From NCBI RefSeq assembly GCF_002777915.1, contig NZ_NJGE01000014.1, positions 1 to 37,641 on the forward strand: a stretch of 37,641 nucleotides of DNA, written 5' to 3'. A program made the translations under genes and the position numbers. This DNA is from Bartonella tribocorum (lineage in GTDB: Bacteria > Pseudomonadota > Alphaproteobacteria > Rhizobiales > Rhizobiaceae). A model generated the notes under the pieces. That model searched no databases. It saw only the letters and a program-made list of their open reading frames with translations, and was not told the origin of the DNA. This document shows, piece by piece, positions 18,275 through 27,558 of the stretch; within the stretch, counting starts at the first letter, position 1; every line of letters begins with the position of its first letter.

Positions 18275-19633
18275 TTAAGAAACTCCAAGCGCTTTAAGCT
18301 TACGGTGTAAAGCTGAACGCTCCATGCCTATAAATTCAGCAGTACGCGATATATTCCCGCCCAAACGCCCAATCTGCGCTACTAAATATCTCTTTTCAAA
18401 TAATTCTCGTGCTTCACGCAACGGTAAATCCATTATATTCTCATCCGAATCCATTTGAAGACGTGGCAAAGGATCACTCACTTCACTGGGAAGAAAATCC
18501 GCTGTTATAGGACCATCACCATCTCGCACAAGAATAAGAAGACGCTCAATATTATTCCGTAATTGCCGTACATTCCCTGGCCAAGCATGCGTTTGCAAAA
18601 TAGCGATCACGTCATCACTGATTTCACGCGGCTTAATTCCAACCTGTTGTGATATTGTTTTTACAAAATGATGGACAAGTTCTGGAATATCTTCACGACG
18701 GGCTGAAAGAGGTGGAACAGTAATAGGAACAACAGAAAGGCGGTGAAAAAGATCTTCTCTAAAGCGTCCATCAGAAATAAGGTTTTCAAGATTTTGCGCT
18801 GTTGAAGAAATGATACGAACATCCACCTTAACACGTTTTGTACCGCCAACTCTCTCAAATGCCTGTCCCGTTAACACCCGAAGAATCTTACCTTGAGTCT
18901 CGCGCGGCATATCAGCAATTTCATCAAGGTAGAGTATCCCACCATGAGCTTCTTCTAAGGCACCGATTTTGCGCTCTCTTCCCTCCATTTCGCTACCAAA
19001 CAACTCTATCTCCATTCTTTCCGGAGTCATTGTTGCTGCATTTATTGTAACAAAGGGCCCACTCGAACGTGTTGAGAGTGCATGAATAGTCCTTGCAACA
19101 GTCTCTTTTCCCGCCCCTGAAGGACCTGTTATCATGATGCGACTATTGGTTGGCGCTACTTTTTCTATGATTTGACGCAAATTTCTTATAACTGTCGATT
19201 TTCCGAGAAGCTCCAATGTCTCGTTTGAACGTTTTCGCAATTCCAAAAGTTCACGTTTTAAATTTGAGTTTTCAAGTGTTCTCTCTGCAACCAATACAAG
19301 CCTATCAGCTTTAAAAGGTTTTTCAATGAAATCATAGGCCCCACGCTTTATAGCAGAAACAGCGGTCTCAATATTACCATGACCAGAGATCATCACGACC
19401 GGAAGAGCTGGATATTGCGTTTTAATCTCATCAAGCAGTGCTAAACCATCGAGGCGACTCCCCTGTAACCAAATATCTAAAAAAATGAGCTTTGGAATAC
19501 GCTCACTAATTTGTGCTAATGCTTCATCAGAGTTACAAGCAACACGCGTTTCATAACCTTCATCATCTAAAATACCAGCAACAAGCTCACGAATATCTGC
19601 TTCATCATCAACAATCAAGATATCTGATACCAT
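18275..19633 (-). CDS. ntrX: NtrX, response regulator of the NtrY/NtrX system
   Basis: Response regulator partnered with NtrY, linked in alphaproteobacteria to nitrogen metabolism, redox and envelope control. Domains: receiver (1-120, phospho-acceptor Asp53 in LIFLDIWLQG, Lys105 in FIEKPF), AAA+ central domain with Walker A GPSGAGKE (170-177) and Walker B GGILYLDEIAD, and a C-terminal Fis-type helix-turn-helix (SRTAEFIGMERSALHRKL). The sigma54-contacting GAFTGA loop is absent: the region reads ELFGSEMEGRERKIGALEEA (210-229). This is the known NtrX variant, so it probably acts as an ordinary regulator, not a sigma54 activator. 452 residues; it follows ntrY by 1 nt. Confidence 0.95.
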   Translation of the reverse strand: MVSDILIVDDEADIRELVAGILDDEGYETRVACNSDEALAQISERIPKLIFLDIWLQGSRLDGLALLDEIKTQYPALPVVMISGHGNIETAVSAIKRGAYDFIEKPFKADRLVLVAERTLENSNLKRELLELRKRSNETLELLGKSTVIRNLRQIIEKVAPTNSRIMITGPSGAGKETVARTIHALSTRSSGPFVTINAATMTPERMEIELFGSEMEGRERKIGALEEAHGGILYLDEIADMPRETQGKILRVLTGQAFERVGGTKRVKVDVRIISSTAQNLENLISDGRFREDLFHRLSVVPITVPPLSARREDIPELVHHFVKTISQQVGIKPREISDDVIAILQTHAWPGNVRQLRNNIERLLILVRDGDGPITADFLPSEVSDPLPRLQMDSDENIMDLPLREARELFEKRYLVAQIGRLGGNISRTAEFIGMERSALHRKLKALGVS

Positions 19634-19634
19634 A

Positions 19635-21902
19635 CTATTCCCCTATCTTATGATTTATGGCTTGTATAATACTACCCTGCTTACCCCCATCTGAGGGAAA
19701 TATCAAACGGATCATCGCACCACGACCTTCATAAAAACTCTTCGGTGCATCATGAAGCTCCATGGAACCACCGTGATCTTCAATAACTTTGCGCACAATG
19801 GCTAACCCGAGTCCAGTTCCTTTCTCCCGCGTTGTTATATAGGGTTCTAATAACTTTTGTCTTTGCTCTTTAGGAAGTCCTTTCCCGTTATCAACAACAT
19901 CCACAACCACCCATTCTTCTTGACGGTAAGAACGGACAAGAATATGACCGTGAATATTTTCCTCTCGCATAACAGAATCTATGGATTCGCTCGCATTTTT
20001 GATAACGTTGCAAAAAGCCTGTACAATGAGACGGTTATCAAATGCACCCAGAAGGGGTAGACTTCCTAAATCTTGCTCAAATTGAATATCATGTCGCGTC
20101 ACTTCTATCAAGAAACATGCTTCACGCAACAATTCACGTATATCTAAAACATGCATTTGTGGTTTAGGCATACGTGCAAAAGAAGAAAACTCATCAACCA
20201 TACGCCCAATATCTCCAACTTGGCGAATAATTGTGTCAATACATCGCTCAAAGACCTCTCTATCTTGTGTTATAACTTTGTTATAACGTTTACGAATACG
20301 TTCAGCGGATAACTGAATAGGCGTGAGGGGATTTTTAATTTCGTGGGCAATACGTCGTGCAATATCCGCCCACGCTGCTGTACGTTGCGCTGCAACGAGG
20401 TCTGTAATATCATCAATTGTGAGAACCCAAGATTGCCCCTGTCCATCATCTTCTTCCATCGTAATTTGGACATTACAGACGCGCTCCTTTCCTGCAACGT
20501 TTAAAGTGACCTGCTCACGATGATTTTTACGTCCCAATGAACGTGCAAACTGAAAAACCTGCCAAATTTCAGCACTTAAAGATAAAAGACTTTGTCCAAC
20601 AACGTGTTCAAAGCGAATATCAAACATCGTTTCAATAGAACGATTGATAATTGTAATATCACCATTATCATCGATACCTGCTACTCCCGCTGTTACACCC
20701 GATAACACCGCTTCAGAAAAACGCCGTCTCTCATCAATTTGATCGCGCACTGCAATCAACTCATTGCGCCGACTTTTCAATTCACTGACCATATAATTAA
20801 AGGTTTTGGATAATTGCCCAATATCTCCATCTTTTGCTCGCACTGGCACAAAAATTTCCATATTTCCAGAAGCAACATCATCAGCAGCACTAATGAGAAG
20901 ACGAATAGGACGCACCAAACGATCAGCAACCGCAATAGCTGCCCAAATAGCGGATAAGAATAAACTAAAAAAAAGACATAAATAAAGCATACCAAATGCA
21001 ATTTGTGTCAACAGGCGATTTTCATTTAAATCACGATAACGATCTGTATTAACTTCTGTTAAACGCAAAGCCGATAAAACGCCTTTATCAACATCACGTA
21101 CCAAATATAAAAATGTGTTTGGGATATTATTAAATTTTAAAATAATACCAAAATAATCATGAACGCCTGGTTGAAAAGAAAAAGGCCTAGCACTGGTTGC
21201 ACGTTCAATAAGATTAGACGGAGGAATTGGTAGTTTATCCTCATCACCAAGAGCGCTCGATATAAAAATAGTTCCGCTAGAACTTAACAAAAATGCACCA
21301 CGCAAATTGCGTCCTAGAGCATGACGCGTCAATTGCATCCGATATTCAGCTGGATTACGTTCTAAAAGTTTTTTGTTATCAAGTGCAAATGCCATAGCGT
21401 AGGATAAATTTTTTAAATTTTGAAGCATTTCATCTGCATAAGCATTTGCTAAATCAATAGAAGAACCTACAATTTGCCGCGTTGTTGTATCAAACCACCG
21501 ATCAAGTCCTAAATTGAGTGCTGGCCCCGATACAAGAGCAACAGCAACAGCAGGCATGGTTGCAACAAGTGCAAACAATGAAATAAGGCGCACATGAAGA
21601 CGCGAGCCTGCACGCCTTGAGCGCCAAGCACGAATGATGGGGATCATCTCATAAAAAACGATGACAACAAGCCCTAAAACCCAAAAACTATTAATCCCTA
21701 TAAGAATAAGGGTTACTGTTCTACTAGGAACAACAGGGGTTAATCCAATAAGAATAATAAACGAAACAGAGGCTGTAAGTAAAGCCAATATAATAATTGC
21801 AATCCCTAAAAAGATATATACCTTACTTAAACGATACAATTCATCGTTATAAGTATTTTTATCAATATCTTGAAGATTCGTCACAGATGTTGCATTCATC
21901 AT
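19635..21902 (-). CDS. ntrY: NtrY, membrane sensor histidine kinase
   Basis: Membrane sensor kinase for NtrX, about 755 residues. The N-terminal part has three or so hydrophobic helices (about 20-115), then a periplasmic or extracytosolic sensor stretch (about 120-300), another membrane helix near 305, HAMP (DRLVRPIRLLISAADDVASG), a PAS domain, and the kinase core: HisKA with His520 in RRIAHEIKNPLTP, N box NVIKNASES, G1 DNGKGLP and G2 GTGLGLAI. The frame is open to 22010, but the preceding 36 residues are rich in F/I/Y/K and look like AT-rich leader; I prefer the ATG at 21902 (MMNATSVT). Start uncertain. Divergent from rirA. Confidence 0.92.
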   Translation of the reverse strand: MMNATSVTNLQDIDKNTYNDELYRLSKVYIFLGIAIIILALLTASVSFIILIGLTPVVPSRTVTLILIGINSFWVLGLVVIVFYEMIPIIRAWRSRRAGSRLHVRLISLFALVATMPAVAVALVSGPALNLGLDRWFDTTTRQIVGSSIDLANAYADEMLQNLKNLSYAMAFALDNKKLLERNPAEYRMQLTRHALGRNLRGAFLLSSSGTIFISSALGDEDKLPIPPSNLIERATSARPFSFQPGVHDYFGIILKFNNIPNTFLYLVRDVDKGVLSALRLTEVNTDRYRDLNENRLLTQIAFGMLYLCLFFSLFLSAIWAAIAVADRLVRPIRLLISAADDVASGNMEIFVPVRAKDGDIGQLSKTFNYMVSELKSRRNELIAVRDQIDERRRFSEAVLSGVTAGVAGIDDNGDITIINRSIETMFDIRFEHVVGQSLLSLSAEIWQVFQFARSLGRKNHREQVTLNVAGKERVCNVQITMEEDDGQGQSWVLTIDDITDLVAAQRTAAWADIARRIAHEIKNPLTPIQLSAERIRKRYNKVITQDREVFERCIDTIIRQVGDIGRMVDEFSSFARMPKPQMHVLDIRELLREACFLIEVTRHDIQFEQDLGSLPLLGAFDNRLIVQAFCNVIKNASESIDSVMREENIHGHILVRSYRQEEWVVVDVVDNGKGLPKEQRQKLLEPYITTREKGTGLGLAIVRKVIEDHGGSMELHDAPKSFYEGRGAMIRLIFPSDGGKQGSIIQAINHKIGE

Positions 21903-22067
21903 AAGCTTAAAGACCCTTATCCCATTATTCTCATATAACCTTTTGTGACAAAAATTGACAATAATAATACTCCATTTAAAATAGGGCAAATAAATAAAGA
22001 ACTTCTTCATTTTGCAAAATATCTTTAAAATAAACTGCGCTCGATGATACTTTACAAAGGAAATGAG

Positions 22068-22499
22068 ATGCGATTAACAAAACAAACAAATTATGCTCTT
22101 CGAATGCTCATGTATTGTGCAGATAATCAGGGATCACTCAGTCGTGTTCCAGAAATTGCTAAAACATATGCTGTTTCAGAACTTTTTTTATTTAAAATCC
22201 TTCAACCGCTTGTTCAAGCGGGTTTTATACAAACAGTGCGTGGACGCAATGGTGGTGTTAAATTGGCTAAACCGGCAGCAGAGATTTCTGTCGCTGATGT
22301 TGTGAAAGTAACAGAAGATAACTTTTCCCTCGCAGAATGTTTCGATAATGCAGAACCCAATTGCCCATTGATCGATTTTTGTGGTTTAAATACCGCACTT
22401 CAAAAAGCATTAAATGCTTTTTTTGAGGTGTTATCCGTGATATCCCTTGCTGATCTAAAACGATCATCCTTTCACAATCATTTTAAAGCTAATAAATAA
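22068..22499 (+). CDS. rirA: Rrf2-family iron-responsive regulator RirA
   Basis: Transcription repressor of iron uptake genes in Rhizobiales, sensing iron through an Fe-S cluster. The 143-residue protein starts MRLTKQTNYALRMLMYCADN, has a winged helix in the first 65 residues with the VSELFLFKILQPL recognition region and VRGRNGGVKLAKPA wing, and carries the three cluster cysteines Cys91, Cys99 and Cys105. NFSLAECFDNAEPNCPLIDF matches RirA far better than IscR or NsrR, which lack this spacing and phrase. The ATG at 22068 follows AAAGGAAA; the earlier ATG at 22044 is not preceded by a good site. Divergent from ntrY, 32 nt before ispDF, so probably co-transcribed with it. Confidence 0.92.
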   Translation: MRLTKQTNYALRMLMYCADNQGSLSRVPEIAKTYAVSELFLFKILQPLVQAGFIQTVRGRNGGVKLAKPAAEISVADVVKVTEDNFSLAECFDNAEPNCPLIDFCGLNTALQKALNAFFEVLSVISLADLKRSSFHNHFKANK

Positions 22500-22518
22500 T
22501 AAACTAAAGTTATAAAAT

Positions 22519-22524
22519 AAGGAG
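22519..22524 (+). promoter_or_regulatory. Shine-Dalgarno site that fixes the ispDF start
   Basis: AAGGAG lies 7 nt before the ATT at 22532. There is no ATG, GTG or TTG in the ispDF frame between the in-frame stop (TAA at 22505) and the conserved LAAGRGERAG motif. This site therefore points to initiation at ATT. Confidence 0.7.
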
Positions 22525-22531
22525 ATTAAGT

Positions 22532-23722
22532 ATTTCTATTGCAGCAATAATATTAGCCGCTGGACGTGGTGAAAGAGCAGGATCTCCCCATGAAATTCCA
22601 AAACAATATCGGCTTCTAGGAAAAAAGCCGATTATTTATCATGCCGTGAATTGTTTTTTGCAGCATCCAGCTATCACAACAATTGTCCTTGTTATTCATC
22701 CAGAAGATCGTCAAATCTGTCAACAAGCACTCGGCAAATTTAAAGAGCGCCTTATTATCGTTGAAGGAGGCAGTACGCGTCAAATCTCTACCTTACATGG
22801 ACTTCAGGCACTGAAAAAATTCAATCCCCAATACGTGCATATTCATGATGGTGCACGTCCCTTTATCGAAAACAAGCTCCTTGATAACATTCATAACACT
22901 ATCACGCCCCAAGCAGGCGTTCTTCCTGTTCTACCCGTCTCTGATACCCTTAAACGCGTTAATCATCAGCATGTTTTAGAAACAATTTCCCGTACCCATC
23001 TTTATAGTGCACAAACACCACAATGTTTTCCCTTTGAATCTATCTTAGCAGCCCATAAACAAGCAAAAAAAGTTTGTAAAGAAGACTTCACTGATGATTG
23101 TGCAATTGCCGAATGGTTTGGTCTTCCTATGCGCACCATTCCAGGTGACCCTCATAATATCAAAATCACATGGCACAAGGATTTTGATACCGCCCATTTA
23201 TATCTCCAGAAAAAAATGCAAATGTTTCCTGATATCCGTACTGGCAATGGTTATGATGTTCATTCTTTCGAAGAAGGCGATTTTCTTATATTATGCGGTA
23301 TAAAAATCCCTTTTCATAAAAAATTAAATGGACACTCTGATGCAGATGTCGCTCTTCATGCATTAACAGATGCTCTTCTTGCAACGCGAGGTGCAGGAGA
23401 TATTGGTACACATTTTCCACCCTCTGATCCTCAATGGAAAAATGTATCATCAGAATTTTTTCTACGCCATGCTCTTGGTCTTCTAAAAAAAGCAGGGGGG
23501 CATATTGCTAATGTTGATATCACAATTATCGCTGAAAATCCCCAAATTGGTCCCTATCGTCATGCAATGATAGAAAATCTTATGACAATACTTGCAATAA
23601 CACCTGATCGAATCTCTATCAAAGCAACAACAAATGAAAAACTCGGATTTATTGGCCGTGGCGAAGGCATTGCAGCTTTAGCAACAGCGAGTGTTCTTTA
23701 TCCAGGAGAATTTCCCCAATGA
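22532..23722 (+). CDS. ispDF: Bifunctional IspD/IspF enzyme of the MEP isoprenoid pathway
   Basis: Fusion of IspD (2-C-methyl-D-erythritol 4-phosphate cytidylyltransferase, about 1-225) and IspF (MECDP synthase, about 235-396), two steps of isoprenoid precursor synthesis; the fusion is common in alphaproteobacteria. IspD motifs: IAAIILAAGRGERAG (nucleotide loop) at the very N-terminus and VHIHDGARPF; IspF motifs: NGYDVHSF (metal Asp and His) and LNGHSDADVALHALTDALL. Using only ATG/GTG/TTG the frame would start at GTG 22646 and lose the CTP-binding loop. I therefore take the ATT at 22532, 7 nt after AAGGAG, giving 396 residues. It overlaps cinA by 4 nt (ATGA). Confidence 0.9.
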   Translation: MSIAAIILAAGRGERAGSPHEIPKQYRLLGKKPIIYHAVNCFLQHPAITTIVLVIHPEDRQICQQALGKFKERLIIVEGGSTRQISTLHGLQALKKFNPQYVHIHDGARPFIENKLLDNIHNTITPQAGVLPVLPVSDTLKRVNHQHVLETISRTHLYSAQTPQCFPFESILAAHKQAKKVCKEDFTDDCAIAEWFGLPMRTIPGDPHNIKITWHKDFDTAHLYLQKKMQMFPDIRTGNGYDVHSFEEGDFLILCGIKIPFHKKLNGHSDADVALHALTDALLATRGAGDIGTHFPPSDPQWKNVSSEFFLRHALGLLKKAGGHIANVDITIIAENPQIGPYRHAMIENLMTILAITPDRISIKATTNEKLGFIGRGEGIAALATASVLYPGEFPQ

Positions 23723-24207
23723 CATATTTTTATGAAAAACAAGCGCATGAAGTTCTTAATGCTTGTCGCCAAAAGGGGTTGTTGTTAACAACTGTGGAGT
23801 CTTGTACAGGCGGACTCATTGCTGCGAGCCTCACAAATATTGCAGGATCATCAGATGTCCTCGATTGTGGATTTGTTGTTTATTCGAATGAATCCAAAAT
23901 ACGTCTTGTTAGTGTGTGTGCTCAACTTATAAAAAACTATGGCGCTGTTTCAAAAGAAGTTGCTCTTGCAATGGCTGAAGGTGGATTAAAACATTCACAA
24001 GCTGACATTGCAGTTTCTGTAACAGGAATTGCTGGTCCAGGAGGTGCAAGTCTGAACAAGCCTGTAGGACTTGTGCATTGCGCAGTTGCTTACAAAAACC
24101 ACTCCCCCTTGCACAAAGAAATGCACTTTGGCCATCTTGATCGCGAGGCTATTCGCTATGCAACTGTTGAAAATGCTTTTCAAATGATTTTACAATTACT
24201 TCACTGA
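23719..24207 (+). CDS. pncC: CinA C-terminal domain protein, nicotinamide-nucleotide amidase (PncC)
   Basis: Stand-alone CinA/PncC domain of 162 residues that deamidates nicotinamide mononucleotide in NAD salvage. Conserved motifs are TVESCTGGLIAASLTNIAGSSDVL near residues 22-46, VYSNESKIRLV, and AVSVTGIAGPGGASLNKPVGLVH (the TGIAGPGG loop), all typical of the family. The N-terminal MocF/molybdopterin-binding domain of full CinA is absent, as usual in proteobacteria. Its ATG overlaps the ispDF stop codon, so the two are translationally coupled. It converges on ratA across 180 nt. Confidence 0.88.
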   Translation: MTYFYEKQAHEVLNACRQKGLLLTTVESCTGGLIAASLTNIAGSSDVLDCGFVVYSNESKIRLVSVCAQLIKNYGAVSKEVALAMAEGGLKHSQADIAVSVTGIAGPGGASLNKPVGLVHCAVAYKNHSPLHKEMHFGHLDREAIRYATVENAFQMILQLLH

Positions 24208-24387
24208 ATTTCCATACCAATTTCAAAACTCTCTATTCAATGTTGGAGTCTATAATCATCAATATCTTACCTAATAAATATTGTGATGTTCTGTTAAAAG
24301 AGTTTCCCTTTAAAAAAGAAATCATAAAGATGGCAATCAATTTTCATCTTTGCGTCTTTATAAACAATGGGTATTATTAGGAATAGA

Positions 24388-24849
24388 TCATGTTACCGCA
24401 GAACCATAAATCTGATGGGCGCGCTTTTCAAAAGCATCGGTAAATTTACGAAATGCAATATCAAACATTGAACCCATCATGCGCCCAAGTATTTTACTTT
24501 TAAATTCATAATCAATAAAAAACTCTACATTACATGTATTGGAATTTTCCATATTATGAAAGACCCAACGATTTTCGAGATATTTAAATGGACCATCAAT
24601 ATAGTTAACCTCTATCAAATCTTTCTTTGGCTGAAGAAAAACTTGGGTCGTAAACGTTTCTCGAATAACCTTATAGCCAACGGTCATATCTGCAAGAAGC
24701 AATGTCTTTTCCTCACATTCCTTACGAGAACGTATTGTTAAAGCCTCACACATGGGTAAAAACTCAGGATAACGTTCAATATCTGACACAAGATCAAACA
24801 TCTCACGAGCACTATGGGCAACTTGCCGATGTGTTGAAAAAGTTGGCAT
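24388..24849 (-). CDS. RatA/Coq10-type START-domain protein
   Basis: SRPBCC-fold protein of 153 residues related to Coq10 (ubiquinone-binding chaperone needed for respiration) and to E. coli RatA. The family pattern is clear: FSTHRQVAHSAREMFDLVSDIERYPEFLPMC (about 4-34), FTTQVFLQPKKDLIEVNYIDGPFKYLENRW (the hydrophobic cavity part), and a C-terminal helix IAFRKFTDAFEKRAHQIYG. The name RatA implies a toxin inhibiting ribosome association, but for an alphaproteobacterium a quinone role is at least as likely. It starts 2 nt after lipA, so it is the last gene of the lipA unit. Confidence 0.85.
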   Translation of the reverse strand: MPTFSTHRQVAHSAREMFDLVSDIERYPEFLPMCEALTIRSRKECEEKTLLLADMTVGYKVIRETFTTQVFLQPKKDLIEVNYIDGPFKYLENRWVFHNMENSNTCNVEFFIDYEFKSKILGRMMGSMFDIAFRKFTDAFEKRAHQIYGSAVT

Positions 24850-24851
24850 AA

Positions 24852-25814
24852 TTATCTCTGTAAGGAAAATTTTTCATCACGCGCTTTTTGCAAAATGGCA
24901 AAATCATCTCCTGCATGATGAGATGAACGCGTAAGAGGATTGGAAGCCATATGTAAAAATCCTTTTACTTTACCAATCTTGGCAAAAGATTCAAACTCTT
25001 CAGGAGGTACAAAACGAATAACTGGATGATGTTTTCGCGTAGGCTGCAAATATTGTCCAATTGTCATAAAATCCACATCAGCAGAGCGTAAATCATCCAT
25101 TAATTGTAGAATTTCATTTCGTTCCTCTCCAAGGCCCACCATAATTCCCGATTTTGTAAAAATTGTTGGATCAAGTTCTTTAACGCGTTGTAACAGACGA
25201 ATGGAATGAAAATAACGCGCTCCTGGACGAACCTTCAAATATTTAGAAGGAACTGTTTCTAAGTTATGATTAAAAACATCAGGCTTAGCAGCAACAACAA
25301 TTTCTAAAGCACCATCCTTATGACGAAAATCAGGTGTCAAAACTTCAATTGTTGTTTTAGGTGCTTTTCGACGAATGGCATAAATAACTTTTGCAAAATG
25401 CTCAGCGCCCCCATCAGCAAGATCATCACGATCAACAGATGTAATGACAACATGCTTTAATTCCATCCGAGCAACAGCATCGGCTACACGTTCCGGCTCA
25501 TTATCATCAACGGCAAGCGGAATGCCTGTTGCAACGTTACAAAAAGCACAAGCACGCGTACAGATCTCACCTAAAATCATAAAGCTGGCATGCCGCTGGC
25601 TCCAACATTCGCCAATATTAGGGCAACCTGCTTCTTCACAGACAGTTACTAACTTATGAGCACGTACAATACCATGCGTTTCCTTATAGATCGGTGATGT
25701 TGGCGCTTTTACACGAATCCAATCTGGCTTTTTCTGAACGCTTGTATCCGGACGATAGGCCTTTTCAGGATGACGCAAACGTCTATTCGTAACTCTATCA
25801 ACAACCGTAACCAT
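24852..25814 (-). CDS. lipA: Lipoyl synthase
   Basis: Radical SAM enzyme that inserts two sulfurs into octanoyl groups on lipoyl domains, finishing the cofactor of PDH and OGDH. Both Fe-S clusters are present: the auxiliary cluster Cys59, Cys64, Cys70 in [12 protein letters not shown] and the radical SAM CxxxCxxC Cys85, Cys89, Cys92 in [11 protein letters not shown]. Length 320 residues. The C-terminal region ends with the conserved SSHHAGDDF containing the RSSxxA-like serine. It is 70 nt downstream of lpdA and 2 nt upstream of ratA, so its substrates (the PdhB and PdhC lipoyl domains) are encoded just upstream in the same direction. Confidence 0.98.
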   Translation of the reverse strand: MVTVVDRVTNRRLRHPEKAYRPDTSVQKKPDWIRVKAPTSPIYKETHGIVRAHKLVTVCEEAGCPNIGECWSQRHASFMILGEICTRACAFCNVATGIPLAVDDNEPERVADAVARMELKHVVITSVDRDDLADGGAEHFAKVIYAIRRKAPKTTIEVLTPDFRHKDGALEIVVAAKPDVFNHNLETVPSKYLKVRPGARYFHSIRLLQRVKELDPTIFTKSGIMVGLGEERNEILQLMDDLRSADVDFMTIGQYLQPTRKHHPVIRFVPPEEFESFAKIGKVKGFLHMASNPLTRSSHHAGDDFAILQKARDEKFSLQR

Positions 25815-25884
25815 TTAAGCCTTTGCCTTATAAATACGAAGTCACAATGAAAAATATAAGATCTTTCATCTCAAAACCCAATCA

Positions 25885-27345
25885 TCAAGCGTTTAAAACT
25901 TGACCATAAGCATCCAATACACTTTCTTTCATCATTTCCGATAAAGTCGGATGTGGAAAGACAGTATGCATCAATTCTTCCTCTGTTGTTTCCAGATTCA
26001 TAGCAATAACAAAACCCTGTATCAGTTCTGTTACCTCAGCCCCTACCATATGGGCGCCAAGAAGCTGTCCTGTTTTTTTATCAAAAATCGTTTTTACTAC
26101 CCCCTGATCTTCACCCAAAGCAATCGCCTTTCCATTTGCGGAAAAAGAATAACGACCAATACGTATATCATACCCTGCTTCTTTTGCTGCTGCTTCTGAA
26201 AACCCTACAGAAGCAACTTGCGGTGTGCAATAGGTGCACCCTGGAATTTTTTTCTTATCAAGCGGGTGAATATTCTTTAAACCCGCAAGATGTTCAATGC
26301 ATATCACGCCCTCTTCTTCTGCTTTATGGGCTAACATAGGAGGACCAGCCACATCGCCGATAGCATAAATACCCGCAACCCCTGTCCAACTCCATTCATC
26401 GGTTACAATGCACCCACGATCGGTTCTTATACCCAACGCTTCTAACCCGAGATTCTCAATATTACCCTGCACCCCAACAGCGGAAATCACACGGTCAACA
26501 GTCATTGTCTCTGTTTTTCCCTGAACATCAATATGTATCGTCACAGAATTGGAAGCTTTTTCAACCTTTGTTACTTTTGCTTGGCAAAGAATACGTAGAC
26601 CTTTTTTCTCTAACTGTTTACGAGCAAATGTTGAAATTTCAATATCTTCAGCGGGCATAATGTGAGGCATCATTTCAACAACAGTGACCTCAGCGCCCAT
26701 ATCACGATAAAAGGAAGCAAATTCAATACCAATAGCCCCAGACCCTATAACCAAAAGCGATTTTGGCATTGCTGGCGGTATCATCGCTTCAAAATAAGTC
26801 CAAATGAGCTTTCCATCTGGCTCAATACCAGGAAGAACGCGAGGTCGTGCTCCTGTTGCGATAATGATATGCTTTGCCTGGTAAGTCCCCTTCCCTAATG
26901 TCCCCTTAGGGATTGGATTTTGCGGTTGCATAACTGGTTTGGAGGATGAAGAAACCATAATTTCCGCAGGTTGGCTTCCTTTCGCCTCTTTCGTAAGCTT
27001 CGCTTCACCCCAGATAATATCAATTTTGTTTTTTTTCATTAAAAAACCAACACCAGCATTTAAACGTGCTGAAACACTGCGTGAACGTGTCACAACATCT
27101 TTGATATTTGCTTCAATTGAGCCATTAATTTTGAGTCCATAATCTTTCGCATGTTCAGCAAAATGTTTCATTTCCGCCGAACGTAAAAGAGCCTTTGTGG
27201 GAATACATCCCCAATTTAAACAAATCCCTCCCAGATGTTCACGCTCAACAATTGCCGTCTTAAAGCCACATTGCGCGGCACGAATTGCGGTTACATATCC
27301 GCCTGGACCTGATCCAATCACAATTACATCATAAAGATTTGCCAC
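25885..27345 (-). CDS. lpdA: Dihydrolipoyl dehydrogenase (E3)
   Basis: Flavoprotein that reoxidises dihydrolipoamide in the PDH complex and passes electrons to NAD. FAD motif VIGSGPGGYVTAIRAAQCG (9-27), redox disulfide Cys42/Cys47 in GGICLNWGCIPTK, NAD motif LLVIGSGAIGIEFASFY, and the C-terminal catalytic His-Glu in FPHPTLSEMM. The frame extends to 27408, but GGAGGA lies 6 nt before a GTG at 27345 (VANLYDVIVIGS), giving 486 residues; the upstream 21 residues are unlike the family. The 213-nt gap after pdhC suggests it has its own promoter while still belonging to the pdh cluster. Confidence 0.96.
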   Translation of the reverse strand: MANLYDVIVIGSGPGGYVTAIRAAQCGFKTAIVEREHLGGICLNWGCIPTKALLRSAEMKHFAEHAKDYGLKINGSIEANIKDVVTRSRSVSARLNAGVGFLMKKNKIDIIWGEAKLTKEAKGSQPAEIMVSSSSKPVMQPQNPIPKGTLGKGTYQAKHIIIATGARPRVLPGIEPDGKLIWTYFEAMIPPAMPKSLLVIGSGAIGIEFASFYRDMGAEVTVVEMMPHIMPAEDIEISTFARKQLEKKGLRILCQAKVTKVEKASNSVTIHIDVQGKTETMTVDRVISAVGVQGNIENLGLEALGIRTDRGCIVTDEWSWTGVAGIYAIGDVAGPPMLAHKAEEEGVICIEHLAGLKNIHPLDKKKIPGCTYCTPQVASVGFSEAAAKEAGYDIRIGRYSFSANGKAIALGEDQGVVKTIFDKKTGQLLGAHMVGAEVTELIQGFVIAMNLETTEEELMHTVFPHPTLSEMMKESVLDAYGQVLNA

Positions 27346-27558
27346 AGTAATTCCTCCATGGATATATAAAAACGGATATGCACTTTTTGAACTTAAGATT
27401 GAAAACAAACATAATAAAATTATCTTATGTTTTTACTCTACGCTTTACATAAATACTTTACCCAAACCAGAACAGCAAAAGTATTGCTCTTCAAACTTTT
27501 TAAATTTGCTTTTACCCTCTTAACATACACTCTCATAACTTACGTGAAGAACTGTCGT

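Noticed and set aside
24326-24351. 7-bp hairpin between cinA and ratA as a shared terminator
   Set aside because: Short stem with a 12-nt loop and no T run on either strand.
27407-27432. 8-bp AT-only inverted repeat after pdhC as a terminator
   Set aside because: No GC in the stem and no proper T run; too weak to call, although some stop between pdhC and lpdA is plausible.
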